From assembly GCF_036884655.1 (NCBI RefSeq), contig NC_088330.1, positions 27,902,001 through 27,966,000 on the forward strand: a stretch of 64,000 nt of DNA, written 5' to 3'. Below, piece by piece: positions 30,401 through 39,027 of the stretch. The notes beneath the pieces are model-generated. The model was not told where the DNA came from and searched no databases. It was given only the letters and a program-made list of their open reading frames with translations. The DNA is from Musa acuminata AAA Group (Eukaryota; Streptophyta; Magnoliopsida; Zingiberales; Musaceae). Positions within the stretch are counted from its first letter, which is position 1; the number at the start of each line of letters is the position of its first letter. The position numbers and the translations under genes are program-made.

Positions 30401-33400
30401 ATTTTAATTAGAGTGATTCAAGCAATCATATAATTTATCTTATAATACCTGTAATTTTGTTCTCTTCTTGATGACCTCCTTACAACTTCTTGTAGTAGTG
30501 AATAGACATAATGAATTATGTAATTGTCACATGTAAAAAGGCTTTTAACGATAAGATGGACCCAACAATAATAGATCAAGATGACAGATCTGTTATTATC
30601 CCAAACTTCTCGACATGGAACAAAATACATTACAACAACAACAATCCATAATATCCCAACTATTTGGGGTCAGCTTGTGGCATACAATATGTTGATGCTT
30701 TAAAAACCAGACAAAACACTAAAAGCAGAGTGATGCAAGAAATGCAATCAAAATGTCTCTCAAAATGTCTCAAAAGACCATCCAAGGTTTCATATATGGT
30801 TGAAATGGTATGTACTGACTGGACTGATATTTTTTTGGTTCAATCGAAGGTCAGCATTGGACCATGCGGCTCAGTGCTGGTTTGTATTCTTTTTTGTTAA
30901 TTTTTTTAATTGATGACACAGGTCAGCATATTATCTGGTACATTGGTAATGTACCATTCCGATAAGGTGGCAAAACTGGTATTAGACTGAAATTTTATAC
31001 CTTGTTATACCTTTCCTTATGAGTTTTATTTTAATGCACACGTAGCATAGTCAAGTACTATAATATCATGGAATGAGGTCAAAGAAATATATGCCAATCA
31101 AGACAATGTAAATTTCCAAAACCAAGTATGTTGATTTTTAGATATATGATCTTAACACATAATCAAACAAATCCACAAACTTCATAATCTTGTTCAAGCT
31201 AGCTGGGACCCAATAACAAAGAACTGTCTTGTGTTACCTAATTGATAACCAATTGGTTAAGGAAAATTGAAGTACAAACAAGTGATCATGAATCACGAGC
31301 AGCGAACATAATTAAGCATAATACTACATGTCTTGAAAGAAATATGAGGGGGCAGAAGGAAAAACTCTAGTTAGTCAAATACCAGCACCAACGACCAATT
31401 ACGAACAGAACTTATGCAGAGGCTAAGAAAGCAAAAAAGAAAAGGGGGCATTCCTATCCCTTCCCTGCAAGTAAACTCGAAAAGCCACAATCTGCACTAA
31501 ATTAAACCCAGAAAATGGCAAGAGAGAGAATAAACAAATTACAACAATCTACGACTATGGATCTAATATATCACAGCAGACCAGATGGAAAAAGTCAAAA
31601 GCAATAAAAGGAACCCCAAAAAAATGGAAAATCAGCCATTCTTCAAAGTTTGGCCAAGAATAGTGTGAAGACATAATCCTAATTAGGTACTGGTTCCTCA
31701 GCGATCTACAGTACATTTACCAAATAGAAAAATGGATTCAGACATTAGACAAAAAAACAGTTTAGTGCTAGTGTGAAAATGGTGCATCCTAATTTGCATT
31801 AGATGATTATCTTATGCTCCTGAATGCAGAACATTACACATCTGAAAGGATGTGAGATCAATAAAAACAAAAGCATAAGTAGAATCTTATGTACCTTAAT
31901 GCAAGTAGGCATGACAACATATGGCATGTGTACTTTTGTAGGCCTATCTCCATAGAACTATCAGGATGGATGAATAATTTTATATAGAGCAGGCAAGGAT
32001 GACATTTACGTCCTATAGAAAAATAGAACTTTGGATCTATGTGATGCTGCATGAAACTAGATTTGACCAGAAAAAGTAGTTCTTTCTTTTTAGCCAAGAT
32101 CTAAAATCTTGGTCCCATACCAGTTTCAACATATTGTTAGATTAATACAGTAACAGTATATTGGGCAATATATTTATTTCTACAGCCAACATCACTAAAA
32201 ATTAATTTTTATCCGAGCCATATGATCCAAGGTCAGTTCTTCGTTAGATCAATAGTTATCAATCCATGTGTAACATATGGAACCTAGGTTTCTGCATTGC
32301 AATTTTTAGTACTCGCTATCCATATCCATTATAACATCAACAATCAAAATTTGACCAGCAAAGTTAGAGGTGTGATTGGCTCTAGCAACACATAAAAATT
32401 ATTAAAGGAATATTTCTGTCATGCTTTTGATTATAGCTAGTAGTTATGTATTTAAAAATAAATAATGTCTGTTTGTATGTGCATATAGTTTTTTTCTACC
32501 TGAACATAGATTAGTTTTCTTTACGGCTTCTCTAAAACCTAGGTGCTAGCATAGGCAACCAAGCAATCACTAAGATACATTTTAGCTTTTGGTTTTCTTT
32601 GACAACTTCAGTTAAATGCAAGAAAATAAGCACCTTAAGAGCAATAACTTTTGTTGCAGAATTTGCTTCTCATTATGATTTTAGCTTTATTTCTTCACCT
32701 TGAGTGGTATGGTAACGTCTTGATCACTTGATGCAGTATTAACTATTAAGTCTTAACAAGTCAACAGCAAAGTCCTCAAGATAGAGATTCAGCTGATAAT
32801 GAACAACAAAAGGCCTCTTCTAGAATTTTATGAAACTATGAATGAAAAGGATTTAAATCTTGGTCCTGTACCAATTTCATGAAGTGCTATGGTGCTAGTG
32901 TGTTGCCCAGTACCACCGAAAATCCTAAAATATATATGAGAATTAAGTCTTAAAGTCTACAAGCTTCATTAACAACAAGAAGTAGTGACATCACCACACT
33001 GGTGGCCAACCCTAATCTTCTTTTAATTAAACTACTCTTGCTACCAAGATATAAATGCACTGCAATATAAGATTTACATCTCCTTGAAAAAAAGATTTAA
33101 GATTTAGTCTGCATGTCCACTCAGGCTCTAATTAGTTACTCAAGAGTGATTATAACCAATTTCAGTGTCTATATGAAATAATTAGTTTCCAGATAGATCA
33201 AATGAGAGATAGAAAGCACAAACCAAAGAGGACAATTATCATAGATCATCATGTTGGATGGTCAACACCCACTCATCAGATGATGATTTCCCTATCTTCT
33301 TGTTGACATATAAGAAAACATAGTGATTACTTTTTAGCCTAATCTACTCACAAACATGCACCGATACATATCTTGGATGTACAAAGGGCATCAATCGTGT

Positions 33401-36400
33401 ATGCAACAGGTAGGAGAAATCTCTTTATCCACTACAGAATTTACTTGGACCACTATCAAAAGTTGAACATTGAAAGAGATTCCTAACATTTAATAATTCT
33501 GATGCTACATACCACGAAAAATGTTGAAAGTGAATAGTACCTCATCGTGAACAGGTACACTTCCTCCTACAAGACCTGTGTTGCCTCCTTGGGGGACAAC
33601 TGCCAATTTTCTTGAATTGCAGTGGTGAAGAATCTTAGACACCTGAAAGTTGGAAAGAAAAGAGATATAACAAAGATAAAAATAAAAGAAAAGGCGACAT
33701 GAGAGGATTAATAGAACTGAATATGATATATATATACATATCATCAAGTGCTCAAAGTGGAAACTGATTATGATAAAACCAATAGAACCATAATTGTGGC
33801 AGAAACCAGATAAATCAAAGGGCACTGTGTCTTGTTTGACTCTCATGCTCCTTATTTGTATATTGAGAAATAACTCAAGAATCTTTTCTAAGTACCGTGA
33901 TGTTTAATTTAAAGTCATTTAACTTCTGATTGTCCCTCAGTGATATTTTTCCACCTCAGATCAACAAAATTTTCATACAGTGAGAGGATTGGACTTCCTA
34001 GCTAAACATCTACTTTTGTGTGGTTTGTTAGTATCAGATCATTCCTAGCTCTTGGACTAGTTCTATTTCTGAATAAATTATCTTTTTTTTAATCCTCACC
34101 AGAGTTTGCTGCAGATTCACAATATGTTTATATTGCTTATCATAATCTAAATCTTCACCATCTTGCAAAAGATTGGGTGGATCAATGTGCAAGGCTCCTG
34201 ACACTGTGGGATCTGAGGAGAATCTATGTTGTTTTACACCTTAAAACATAAGTTACATCCATGACTTGACCCCATCACCTAGCTCACAAAGGAACAAATT
34301 TACCATGATAACACCAACTTGCGAAGCATAGAAGTAAATTCAAGGCAAAAGCAATAAACACATTTATGCAGAAGCAGTTTTGGAGAGGGTAGAATTTGAT
34401 TTATCTTGGGTTACATTGTCAAGTGCACCTAAGAAAGTAGCCTCTGCCCAAGTCTTAAACACAATTATTAGAAGTTATTTTTGCCTTTTTAGTTTTTAGT
34501 TGACCCAGAGCATAAGAATTTTATCTTCAGCAACAGCCTTTGAAGCTGTTCTGCAAAAGGATATACAATAACATTTTAAACCCAAACAGAAGTGAAACTT
34601 CTACGAACTTGAAATCAGGTACCTCTTGGCTGCTTTTTGGTAAGAGTAAGAGCTTGCTTGAGCCTTGGTATTTCCGCATCCAGTCCACATTTGCAGCTGA
34701 TAATCTATCTTCATCCTCAACAACATTCCTTTCACCAAGTATAGTTCTGAAATAGCTAATATCATCAGCATTCAAGTTTGAAAATGCTGGATTCCTTGGA
34801 ATATCAGTGGCCGCAGAACCAAATGATCTCTGCTTGATTGCATATGTTTTGCCTAGATTTAGATAGTTAGAAGCTTGAGGTGTTCCAACAGAAACTCGGA
34901 ACATACAACAAGGTCTCCAAGTATTCAGCTTCCAATAGGATCCTGAAAGTGGTGTTAGCAGATAACTTTTAGTCCCAACAAGTGCAAAAATCTGCAAATT
35001 AATCTTAAGTAAGCTGTAATAAGCAAAAGCTGCTTGATTGCCATTCGAAGGACTTCCTCATAAGTTTTTTTTTATATACTTCCTTACTACCTTGTTCACT
35101 GTTAAGAATATAACTACATAACACAATAGCATATCTTTCAAGATCGTCATACAGTACCAGTCCCTCTGTGGTAGCGGTACCATTATATAATACAAGGCAT
35201 TTAAAAACTAGCATAATGGTTGGTGTGAAACAGTATGTATGGGTCTAACCATGAACAGGTATGCAGACCAAGGTTTGCAGTACCAACCCATATCGCTCAG
35301 TATGGGCAGCACGTATTGGTCCAACGGGGGACCGGTATACGGATCGCCCTCTACCAGGCGGTACTATAACCTAAACCCGTATTGGGCAATACAAGGTCTG
35401 TACCGGATGGTAACAGTCGAAATCTGACCATTACCGACCTGTACCGATTGGTAATGATCGGATTTCGACCGTTACCGATGAAGGGTTGAGATAGTCTTAT
35501 TTCAAACGATCAAATTGGATGTTTAAACCATAGGAAAGGGTTTTTAAACCCTTTCCTCCCCCTTCTCTCAACTCATATCATTCTCTCAATCCCTTCAACT
35601 CTCTTAAACTCATTCTCACTCATATATAACAATTCAAATCATTTCTTTGTAGATAATTCAATATTAACGGAATGACGGTTCATAACGTACTATAAAGCTA
35701 CTCCTAAGAGCCCGAAAAAGATGTGTCATTATTCTTTCCTAATGTAGATTATTTTTGCTAAAATTATACTAAATTTATATTTATTTTCAACTTAAAAACC
35801 CTAATCTAACCCTTTTTTCTATTTTGGGTATTTTTGGAGCTATTTTTATTTTTTTTGGTGTATCATCAGTATGCCCTAGCGTATCGTCAGTACACCTCGA
35901 TACGTACCGTACCGACCATTAGTCGATACACCAGTACGGACCGAAATTGCAAACCTTGATGCAGACCATGAATTTTTGTCCTATATTCCAACAAGATTAG
36001 CATCCTAGGTGTATCATCTGGTTTTTAGGGTCGGAACTATAGTGTATGGGATGGTAAGCCTACCATCCAGTTCCATTATCTTTTTTTTTTTTTGACAACT
36101 TGACCATATCTTTTATATTTTCTCTTTACTTTCTTTCTCACCACAGCATTCTCTCTCGCACACTCTTTCTTTTTCTCAGCTGTTCTTTCTCTCCCCCCTC
36201 CTCCACCTCTTCTTCCTCCTCCTCATTACAACTGCTACTTCCTCCTCGTAAGGGTAGTTGCATCCTCCTCATCTGCCAACTCCTCATTCTCCACTTTCTC
36301 CTTCGTGCTCTTTTCCTTCTCCTTCCTCCCCTTCCCTCTTCTCTCCCATTTTGTCTGGTCTAGGTGGTACAAACCCTTACAACTGTTGATACGACTAAGT

Positions 36401-37745
36401 GTACTGGTACCATACTGGTCCAGCCACCAACCGGTATCAACACCATGCTGAGATTTTAAATCTTGATCTAAAGTATGATGCCAAAACACAATACAGTCAA
36501 CAAGTAAAACCACACCAATTAGCAAGTTAATTTTTCTGCAAAAATGTGGAAACAAGCAAAAATACTCAAAACATCACATTTGTCAAAAGGGGGAATAAGC
36601 AAAATTACACAAACAGTACAGGTACCGATGAAAAGAAGGCAACATTTTCTTTTAACAGCTGCTAGCAACTTTCTGATGGATCTCCAGCAATAAACCATTA
36701 CAACAGTGTCCATGACAAATTTGGAGAAAACTAGACCAAGATAACCAACTTGAAGCCTATAAAAAGGTCACTAAAGGATCAACACTATGTAATTAAGGTG
36801 ATCCCTAGACTCCATAGGCCTAATTGAATTCCAGATTTTCAACCCTAACTCTCTTAACCTTGTTATCATCAAAAAACATGGGCTGATGCATTATGTTGAG
36901 ACTTCCAAAGCACACAAATTGGCAAGTTAAGCTGAGGACCCTTGTTACCTTTATTTTGTGAGTTAAGTGGTCAACATTCAATGGATGAAAGGGAAATGAA
37001 AGGAACATATTAACTAATAACTATATGAAGTGGTTATAGATACTACTAGATAGACGGATGCTAACATGTACAAAAATCATATTATTTGTGCAATTTTTTG
37101 GGTGATTTTGATAGACCATCTCAAATCCAATCCAAGCTCAAGTTGAACCAACATTTCATATGCTTGGTTGGCCTTAAAATGATCTGGCCATGAAACAGTT
37201 TCCAGATGATCAAGCTTAAGAACTACCCTCGTAGTCTAGTACTATTCTGGTTTGAAGAATTGAACATACCTGTTGAATGTCAAGTTTTCAGTTTCGCCAA
37301 TAAGACACAAAGATTTGCATTGCATTTGGAAATGCATAAAAGATTTTTTTTTATCACAAAGAGGTTTACAAAAGATTCTGAGAACACGTCAACGTCTGCT
37401 AGCCTGTTTGTCTAAAGAAAATTAGAGTGCGTGAAGACTCAGCATTGCTATTACAAGAGTTGAAAAACTTTATGGGCAACCTAATATTTTTGCGGAATAT
37501 GTCGGTTTATAATTGTAAAACAGAGTTTCAATTCGAAAGACAATGAAGAAAGATATTGAATTAGCTGATTGCGAAAGGAATTCAAGTACAAATCTATGGA
37601 GTATTAGGCATAAAATTTTTGATATTTGTGGACTAGGAAAGAACAGGAAACCTGAAATGGATTGTTCATGGGAGGATGGGGTTGGTCGCCCGAGGAGAAA
37701 TTGTCGATACCCTGCAAGCAACTGCGAAGCCCTCCGTCTGCCCAT
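7623..37745 (-). CDS. D2HGDH: D-2-hydroxyglutarate dehydrogenase, 15 exons, mitochondrial
   Basis: Complete gene for the mitochondrial FAD enzyme that oxidises D-2-hydroxyglutarate to 2-oxoglutarate, passing electrons to ETF in plant lysine and phytol breakdown. Exons: 37745-37711 (or to 37652), 35013-34623, 33642-33541, 29676-29629, 21182-21112, 19627-19509, 17823-17728, 17628-17519, 15154-15074, 14526-14426, 10845-10737, 9167-9062, 8904-8819, 8725-8600, 7712-7623. Every intron is GT-AG and exons 2-15 join in frame to about 556 residues (Arabidopsis enzyme about 559). Family motifs present: [14 protein letters not shown] (about 159-172, FAD site), PLDLGAKG and [19 protein letters not shown] (288-298), GHLGDGNLH (466-474) and EHGLG (508-512). 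The basic start [10 protein letters not shown] fits a mitochondrial presequence. Odd points: the CEAG motif reads CEGG, and the 30 kb span is inflated by transposons. Probably functional. Confidence 0.9.
8600..8725 (-). CDS. D2HGDH: D2HGDH exon 14
   Basis: 42 codons, phase 0 both ends: [47 protein letters not shown] supplies further active-site residues. Acceptor TTGCAG, donor GTATGT; reading past the donor gives unrelated residues. Confidence 0.95.
8819..8904 (-). CDS. D2HGDH: D2HGDH exon 13 (metal-site motif)
   Basis: 86 bases encoding EAAKVV and [19 protein letters not shown], containing the HLGDGNLH motif that binds the catalytic metal in this family. Acceptor GTTCAG, donor GTATAT. Confidence 0.94.
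9062..9167 (-). CDS. D2HGDH: D2HGDH exon 12
   Basis: 106 bases encoding [20 protein letters not shown] and [15 protein letters not shown]. Acceptor TTCCAG, donor GTATCT. Confidence 0.94.
9617..10473. mobile_element. Mutator-like non-autonomous element, intron 11
   Basis: Bounded by a near-perfect 9-bp target duplication (CATGTTTAC at 9608-9616 and CATGTTTAT at 10474-10482). Starts AAGGACTG and ends near GCAAACCAT. Ends are rich in GGTAC, ACCGG and GGTCTG motifs. The middle holds a TTATAAAAG promoter-like box at about 9893 followed by pyrimidine-rich DNA. No transposase. Confidence 0.7.
10737..10845 (-). CDS. D2HGDH: D2HGDH exon 11
   Basis: 109 bases encoding [20 protein letters not shown] and [16 protein letters not shown]. 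Preceded by ATGCAG, followed by GTTCAA. Confidence 0.94.
13341..13882. mobile_element. Mutator-like non-autonomous element, intron 10
   Basis: Ends AAGGATTTTAATTT and AAATTACAAACCTT are inverted repeats. Flanks CTCAAAAGC (13332-13340) and CTCAAAAGT (13883-13891) form an 8-of-9 target duplication. Contains dense CCGGTA/GGTACC motifs and an internal (AT)n tract. Confidence 0.75.
13737..13784. repeat. (AT)n microsatellite
   Basis: About 24 AT units inside the Mutator-like element of intron 10. Confidence 0.95.
14426..14526 (-). CDS. D2HGDH: D2HGDH exon 10
   Basis: 101 bases encoding [15 protein letters not shown] and [18 protein letters not shown], acceptor TTGAAG, donor GTAAGT, phase 2 out. 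Confidence 0.94.
15074..15154 (-). CDS. D2HGDH: D2HGDH exon 9
   Basis: 27 codons ([27 protein letters not shown]), phase 0 both ends, between TTCCAG and GTAAGT. Start of the C-terminal FAD-oxidase domain. Confidence 0.95.
15259..15558. mobile_element. Mutator-like non-autonomous element, intron 8
   Basis: A 300-bp copy of the same family in the intron between exons 8 and 9. Starts AAGGTTCTCAATTTCG and ends ATATTCAAAACCCT; target duplication TACTAAAC (15250-15257 and 15559-15566). Internal GGTACACCCTAG motifs are repeated three times near 15410-15500. Confidence 0.72.
15994..17100. mobile_element. Mutator-like non-autonomous element, intron 8
   Basis: Ends CATGGTTTTACATTTT and AAAACTGTAAACCATG are inverted repeats, with an 8-bp target duplication GCAGTAAG on both sides (15986-15993 and 17101-17108). 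It is inserted into an older repeat whose halves continue at about 15840-15993 and 17101-17150. No transposase. Confidence 0.72.
17348..17398. repeat. (CT)n microsatellite
   Basis: About 25 CT units in the intron between D2HGDH exons 8 and 9. Confidence 0.95.
17519..17628 (-). CDS. D2HGDH: D2HGDH exon 8
   Basis: 110 bases encoding the [23 protein letters not shown] motif and [14 protein letters not shown]. Preceded by GGTTCAG, followed by GTAGTT. Confidence 0.95.
17728..17823 (-). CDS. D2HGDH: D2HGDH exon 7
   Basis: 96 bases encoding [20 protein letters not shown] and [11 protein letters not shown], between TTTTCAG and GTAATT. The intron to exon 8 is only 99 bases. Confidence 0.95.
18436..18466. 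repeat. (AT)n microsatellite
   Basis: About 15 AT units in the intron between D2HGDH exons 6 and 7. Confidence 0.93.
19509..19627 (-). CDS. D2HGDH: D2HGDH exon 6
   Basis: 119 bases encoding [39 protein letters not shown]; the acceptor is TTTTAG and the donor GTAATT. This is a core part of the FAD-binding domain. Confidence 0.95.
20685..20810. mobile_element. Possible SINE remnant
   Basis: The stretch around AGTAGGCTACATGG resembles the conserved segment near the 3' end of Au-type plant SINEs. Highly decayed; in the intron between exons 5 and 6. Confidence 0.3.
21112..21182 (-). CDS. D2HGDH: D2HGDH exon 5
   Basis: 71 bases, phase 0 in and phase 2 out: [20 protein letters not shown]. Preceded by TTTCAG and followed by GTAAGA. 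The family motif CEAGC reads CEGGC here. Confidence 0.93.
22784..23445 (+). repeat. Chromovirus 5' LTR
   Basis: Starts TGTCACAG and ends CTGTGACA. Matches the 3' LTR throughout, with roughly 15% differences over the first 170 bases by eye. Confidence 0.9.
23449..23460 (+). other. Primer binding site (tRNA-Met type)
   Basis: TGATATCAGAGC, one base from the TGGTATCAGAGC complement of the initiator tRNA-Met 3' end, three bases after the 5' LTR. Confidence 0.75.
23470..24700 (+). pseudogene. Chromovirus gag, broken
   Basis: An N-terminal coiled-coil-like stretch (23722-23960, repeated E/K/L/V pattern) is followed by a retrotransposon capsid region with [15 protein letters not shown] at about 24205-24250. 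A zinc knuckle of the C-x2-C-x3-H-x4-C type ([13 protein letters not shown]) lies at about 24631-24669. Frame changes and stops separate the parts. Confidence 0.8.
24700..25440 (+). pseudogene. Chromovirus protease region, active site lost
   Basis: Open from 24635 to 25267. The aspartic protease motif normally D-T-G-A-T-H-N-F reads NTSVTHNF (24937-24960), so the catalytic aspartate and following glycine are both gone. Both changes fit G-to-A decay. Confidence 0.75.
25440..26760 (+). pseudogene. Chromovirus reverse transcriptase and RNase H, broken
   Basis: Contains LRLCVDYR (about 25640), [13 protein letters not shown] (about 25845) and the catalytic VVYLDD motif (about 25945). An RNase H region with AIGGVLM (about 26410) is cut by a TAG at 26435-26437. 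At least two frame changes fall between the motifs (near 25670 and 26020). Confidence 0.85.
26880..28080 (+). pseudogene. Chromovirus integrase, broken
   Basis: The HHCC zinc-binding N-terminus is visible at 26970-27110 ([18 protein letters not shown]). The catalytic core runs from DFISSIP at about 27187, with stops at 27244, 27337 and 27394 and others. The C-terminal SH3-like part ends with a frame change caused by a 13-bp tandem duplication near 27959-27985. Confidence 0.82.
28085..28215 (+). pseudogene. Chromodomain-like tail of the integrase
   Basis: In one frame it reads VILADRK, then YLVK, a stop, RKLP, a stop and SWVPKDTL. The spacing and residues match retrotransposon chromodomains (LVKW, LP, E, W), with the tryptophan and glutamate positions turned into TAG codons. 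This tail defines chromoviruses and is known to guide integration to marked chromatin. Confidence 0.65.
28273..28284 (+). other. Polypurine tract
   Basis: AGTGGGGAAGAA directly before the 3' LTR. Confidence 0.75.
28285..28954 (+). repeat. Chromovirus 3' LTR
   Basis: Starts TGTCACGG and ends CTGTGACA; a 670-bp direct repeat of 22784-23445. Confidence 0.9.
29629..29676 (-). CDS. D2HGDH: D2HGDH exon 4 (16 codons)
   Basis: A 48-base micro-exon encoding [16 protein letters not shown], with CTTGCAG before it and GTAGCT after it. It aligns without gaps to the VIVNVGLMNKILSFDE stretch of the Arabidopsis enzyme. It is easily missed by gene finders because it lies between a SINE and the chromovirus-bearing intron. 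Confidence 0.92.
29814..29925. repeat. 56-bp direct tandem duplication
   Basis: Two copies (29814-29869 and 29870-29925) starting ATGGATGATTATTATATAAT and differing at only a few bases. It includes the start of the SINE-conserved region. Confidence 0.85.
29814..30025 (+). mobile_element. Au-type SINE, decayed
   Basis: In plus orientation, GAGAACAGCCTCTC, GGTAAGGTTGTTTACATTAG, CCCTCCCCAGA and GGGAGCCTTGTACAT follow each other with the order and spacing of plant Au SINEs. The tRNA-like head is not recognisable. Lies in D2HGDH intron 3. Confidence 0.6.
30195..30396. mobile_element. Mutator-like element fragment of the same GGTAC-rich family
   Basis: GTAC-rich stretch (about ten GTAC motifs) with a tail GTACAGCAAACCTT like the other copies. 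The 5' end and target duplication are not clear. Lies in D2HGDH intron 3. Confidence 0.5.
30625..30700. mobile_element. SINE-related fragment
   Basis: ACAACAACAACAATCC is followed by ATCCCAACTATTTGGGGTCA, then GCTTGTGG. This is a common signature of plant Au-type SINE 3' ends in reverse orientation. Confidence 0.45.
30780..31015. mobile_element. Possible further GGTAC-rich repeat
   Basis: Contains GGTATGTACTGACTGG, GGTACATTGGTAATGTACC and an AATTTTATACCTT tail. It resembles the Mutator-like family of this gene, but no target duplication was seen. Confidence 0.35.
31016..33540 (-). other. D2HGDH intron 3, remaining part
   Basis: AT-rich intronic DNA between exons 3 and 4. I see no coding block, structured RNA or repeat beyond those listed separately. 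Confidence 0.6.
33541..33642 (-). CDS. D2HGDH: D2HGDH exon 3
   Basis: 34 codons, phase 0 at both ends, preceded by TTTCAG and followed by GTACTA. Encodes [20 protein letters not shown] and the rest of the glycine-rich FAD pyrophosphate site. Confidence 0.95.
34623..35013 (-). CDS. D2HGDH: D2HGDH exon 2
   Basis: Encodes the linker and start of the FAD domain: [30 protein letters not shown], then [21 protein letters not shown]. The donor is GT at 34622-34621 directly after the GAG codon (phase 0). There is no ATG in this frame near its 5' side. TTGCAG at 34997-34992 is another possible acceptor but would leave exon 1 out of frame. Confidence 0.85.
35270..35958. mobile_element. Mutator-like non-autonomous element, intron 1
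   Basis: The best-preserved copy. A perfect 9-bp target duplication ATGCAGACC (35261-35269 and 35959-35967) flanks ends AAGGTTTGCA and TGCAAACCTT, which are exact inverted repeats. Subterminal regions are packed with TACCGG/GGTAC motifs. The centre carries a pyrimidine-rich stretch and about 80 bases of ACTCATTCTCACTC-like sequence. No transposase. Mutator superfamily elements make 9-bp duplications; the family name is inference from that. Confidence 0.8.
35995..36460. repeat. Dispersed repeat related to the flanks of the intron 8 element
   Basis: Begins with TTTTTAGGGTC and GTATGGGATGGTAAGCC, similar to 15956-15993, then a long pyrimidine-rich stretch (36080-36360) and GGTACC-rich end. A second dispersed family, or an older form of the Mutator-like one. 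Confidence 0.45.
37652..37745 (-). CDS. D2HGDH: D2HGDH exon 1 (presequence), end uncertain
   Basis: ATG at 37745 followed by arginine-rich [12 protein letters not shown], similar in character to cereal D2HGDH starts. Two donors are possible. GT at 37710 (exon end 37711, phase 2) pairs with an acceptor before 35013, giving 556 residues. GT at 37651 (CAG then GTTTCC, phase 1) pairs with an acceptor before 35029, giving 581 residues. Sequence alone does not decide. Confidence 0.6.
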
Positions 37746-37753
37746 CCTCCTCG

Positions 37754-38156
37754 TTCCTTTGATCTAATCTGAGGAGAGTTAGGCACATTAGCCAGGGGAG
37801 GGCACAAAGAAAACCAGCATATACAATGGATGCGTACACGAAGTTTGGACGGCTGAGATACCACTTCAAGATGCATCTCATCCGTCCATCTGGGAGAGGC
37901 GTGATGCGAAGAACAGCCGGGTGACCGGGAGATCCGGTCTCTTCCACCGCATCCTCCATTCCAAGAACGATTCCGTGGAGAGAAGGGTCGTGGCAATGGG
38001 TGCGGAGATCGGGGACGCGACGGAGAGAGAGAAGCGGAGCGGTCGGCTTATAGGTGGAGCTGGAGATGGCGCTTCCGGTGGCGATGTAGACGGCGACGGC
38101 GTTCTGGAAGAGAGAGAAGTCGGCGGACGCGAGGGGGAGCCGCACGGTTGCAGCAT
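37754..38156 (-). other. GC-rich open frame upstream of D2HGDH, unidentified
   Basis: On the minus strand, one frame stays open from about 38145 to 37666, past the D2HGDH start. Its first third has strong G/C preference at third codon positions, as in monocot coding sequence. It reads ADFSLFQNAVAVYIATGSAI and later has a hydrophobic stretch (NFVYASIVYAGFLCALPWL). There is no ATG at its head: TGA lies just upstream, and the first in-frame ATG is at the MEDAVEE segment. A different frame begins with ATG at 38156 and runs 92 codons. It could be a D2HGDH 5' leader with upstream frames, a captured or broken gene fragment, or a first exon with a missing start. I do not recognise the protein. Confidence 0.35.
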
Positions 38157-39027
38157 TTCAGCGTTTCATGTTGAAATGATTAATGGAGTAGTTTTCTTTT
38201 ATTTTTGTTTAGAAAAATGTTTTATTGGCATTAATTACAAAAGTAAACATATTAACTGCATGTTGTGTGTGTATATATATATATTAATCTTCAATCGTCT
38301 TTTTCGAGATATCCGAATTAATTAATATACTATTACATAAGTAATATATTTTTAAGTTCATGCGTGTGCAATAATTTTTTAATTTTTTTATTAAAAATTA
38401 ATCACCAATCAAGACTTTAATATGAGTGATTTAATTTTAAATAGCTTTTTGACCTCAAAGGTAAACTATTCAACCGGTTAATGACCATCTCTCTGGCTCA
38501 ATTAATCTTAACATTTGGAAATATCTCCTCCTAAAATATGAAACAACAGACTTAATATATAATTATAGAATAAATTATGAAAGACTATTTGTCCTTGAAA
38601 AGCTGTTTCTGAACCTAACAAGCTTCGATCATGTACAATATGCAGCTTAGAATTTTTTAATATAATTTCCAACGTGCTAAATGATCTTTTTGACCTCAAA
38701 TCTACCCATTGAAACAATATTCACTGCCCTATATATATGGCGCTAATCATCCATAAATAATGAAAGGATTCGAATTCTCCCTGTCAACATGAGTCAAGAT
38801 ATAAAATACTTTCCATATGGGAAATGATTTAGAGAATTATGTCATTAATCAAAAATTATTTGATAGATATCCACATTTGTCTTCTTCTCTCTATATCATT
38901 TATCTTCAAAACTTAATTTAGCTAACTTAAACATCAAAAAGATATTATGAAAAATATTTCTTTTACAAGAAGAAATATAACGGTCAACTTAGTTAAGGCT
39001 TTGGACAAATCTCTTTTTCAGGATTTA
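38157..39027. other. AT-rich intergenic region
   Basis: Lies between the GC-rich block and the nested retrotransposons. It holds a short TATATA tract near 38272-38285 and nothing else that I recognise. Confidence 0.5.

Noticed and set aside
30628..30700. tRNA gene near the ACAACAACAACAATCC stretch
   Set aside because: No A and B boxes or cloverleaf could be formed; the sequence fits a SINE end better.
34527..34997. Independent short protein gene starting at 34997
   Set aside because: The first codon is TTG, not ATG, and the frame is simply D2HGDH exon 2 read through its donor site.
37921..38325. Plus-strand glycine-rich gene at 37921-38325
   Set aside because: It is antisense to the GC-rich block, has a non-ATG start and runs into AT-rich DNA; codon bias favours the minus strand.
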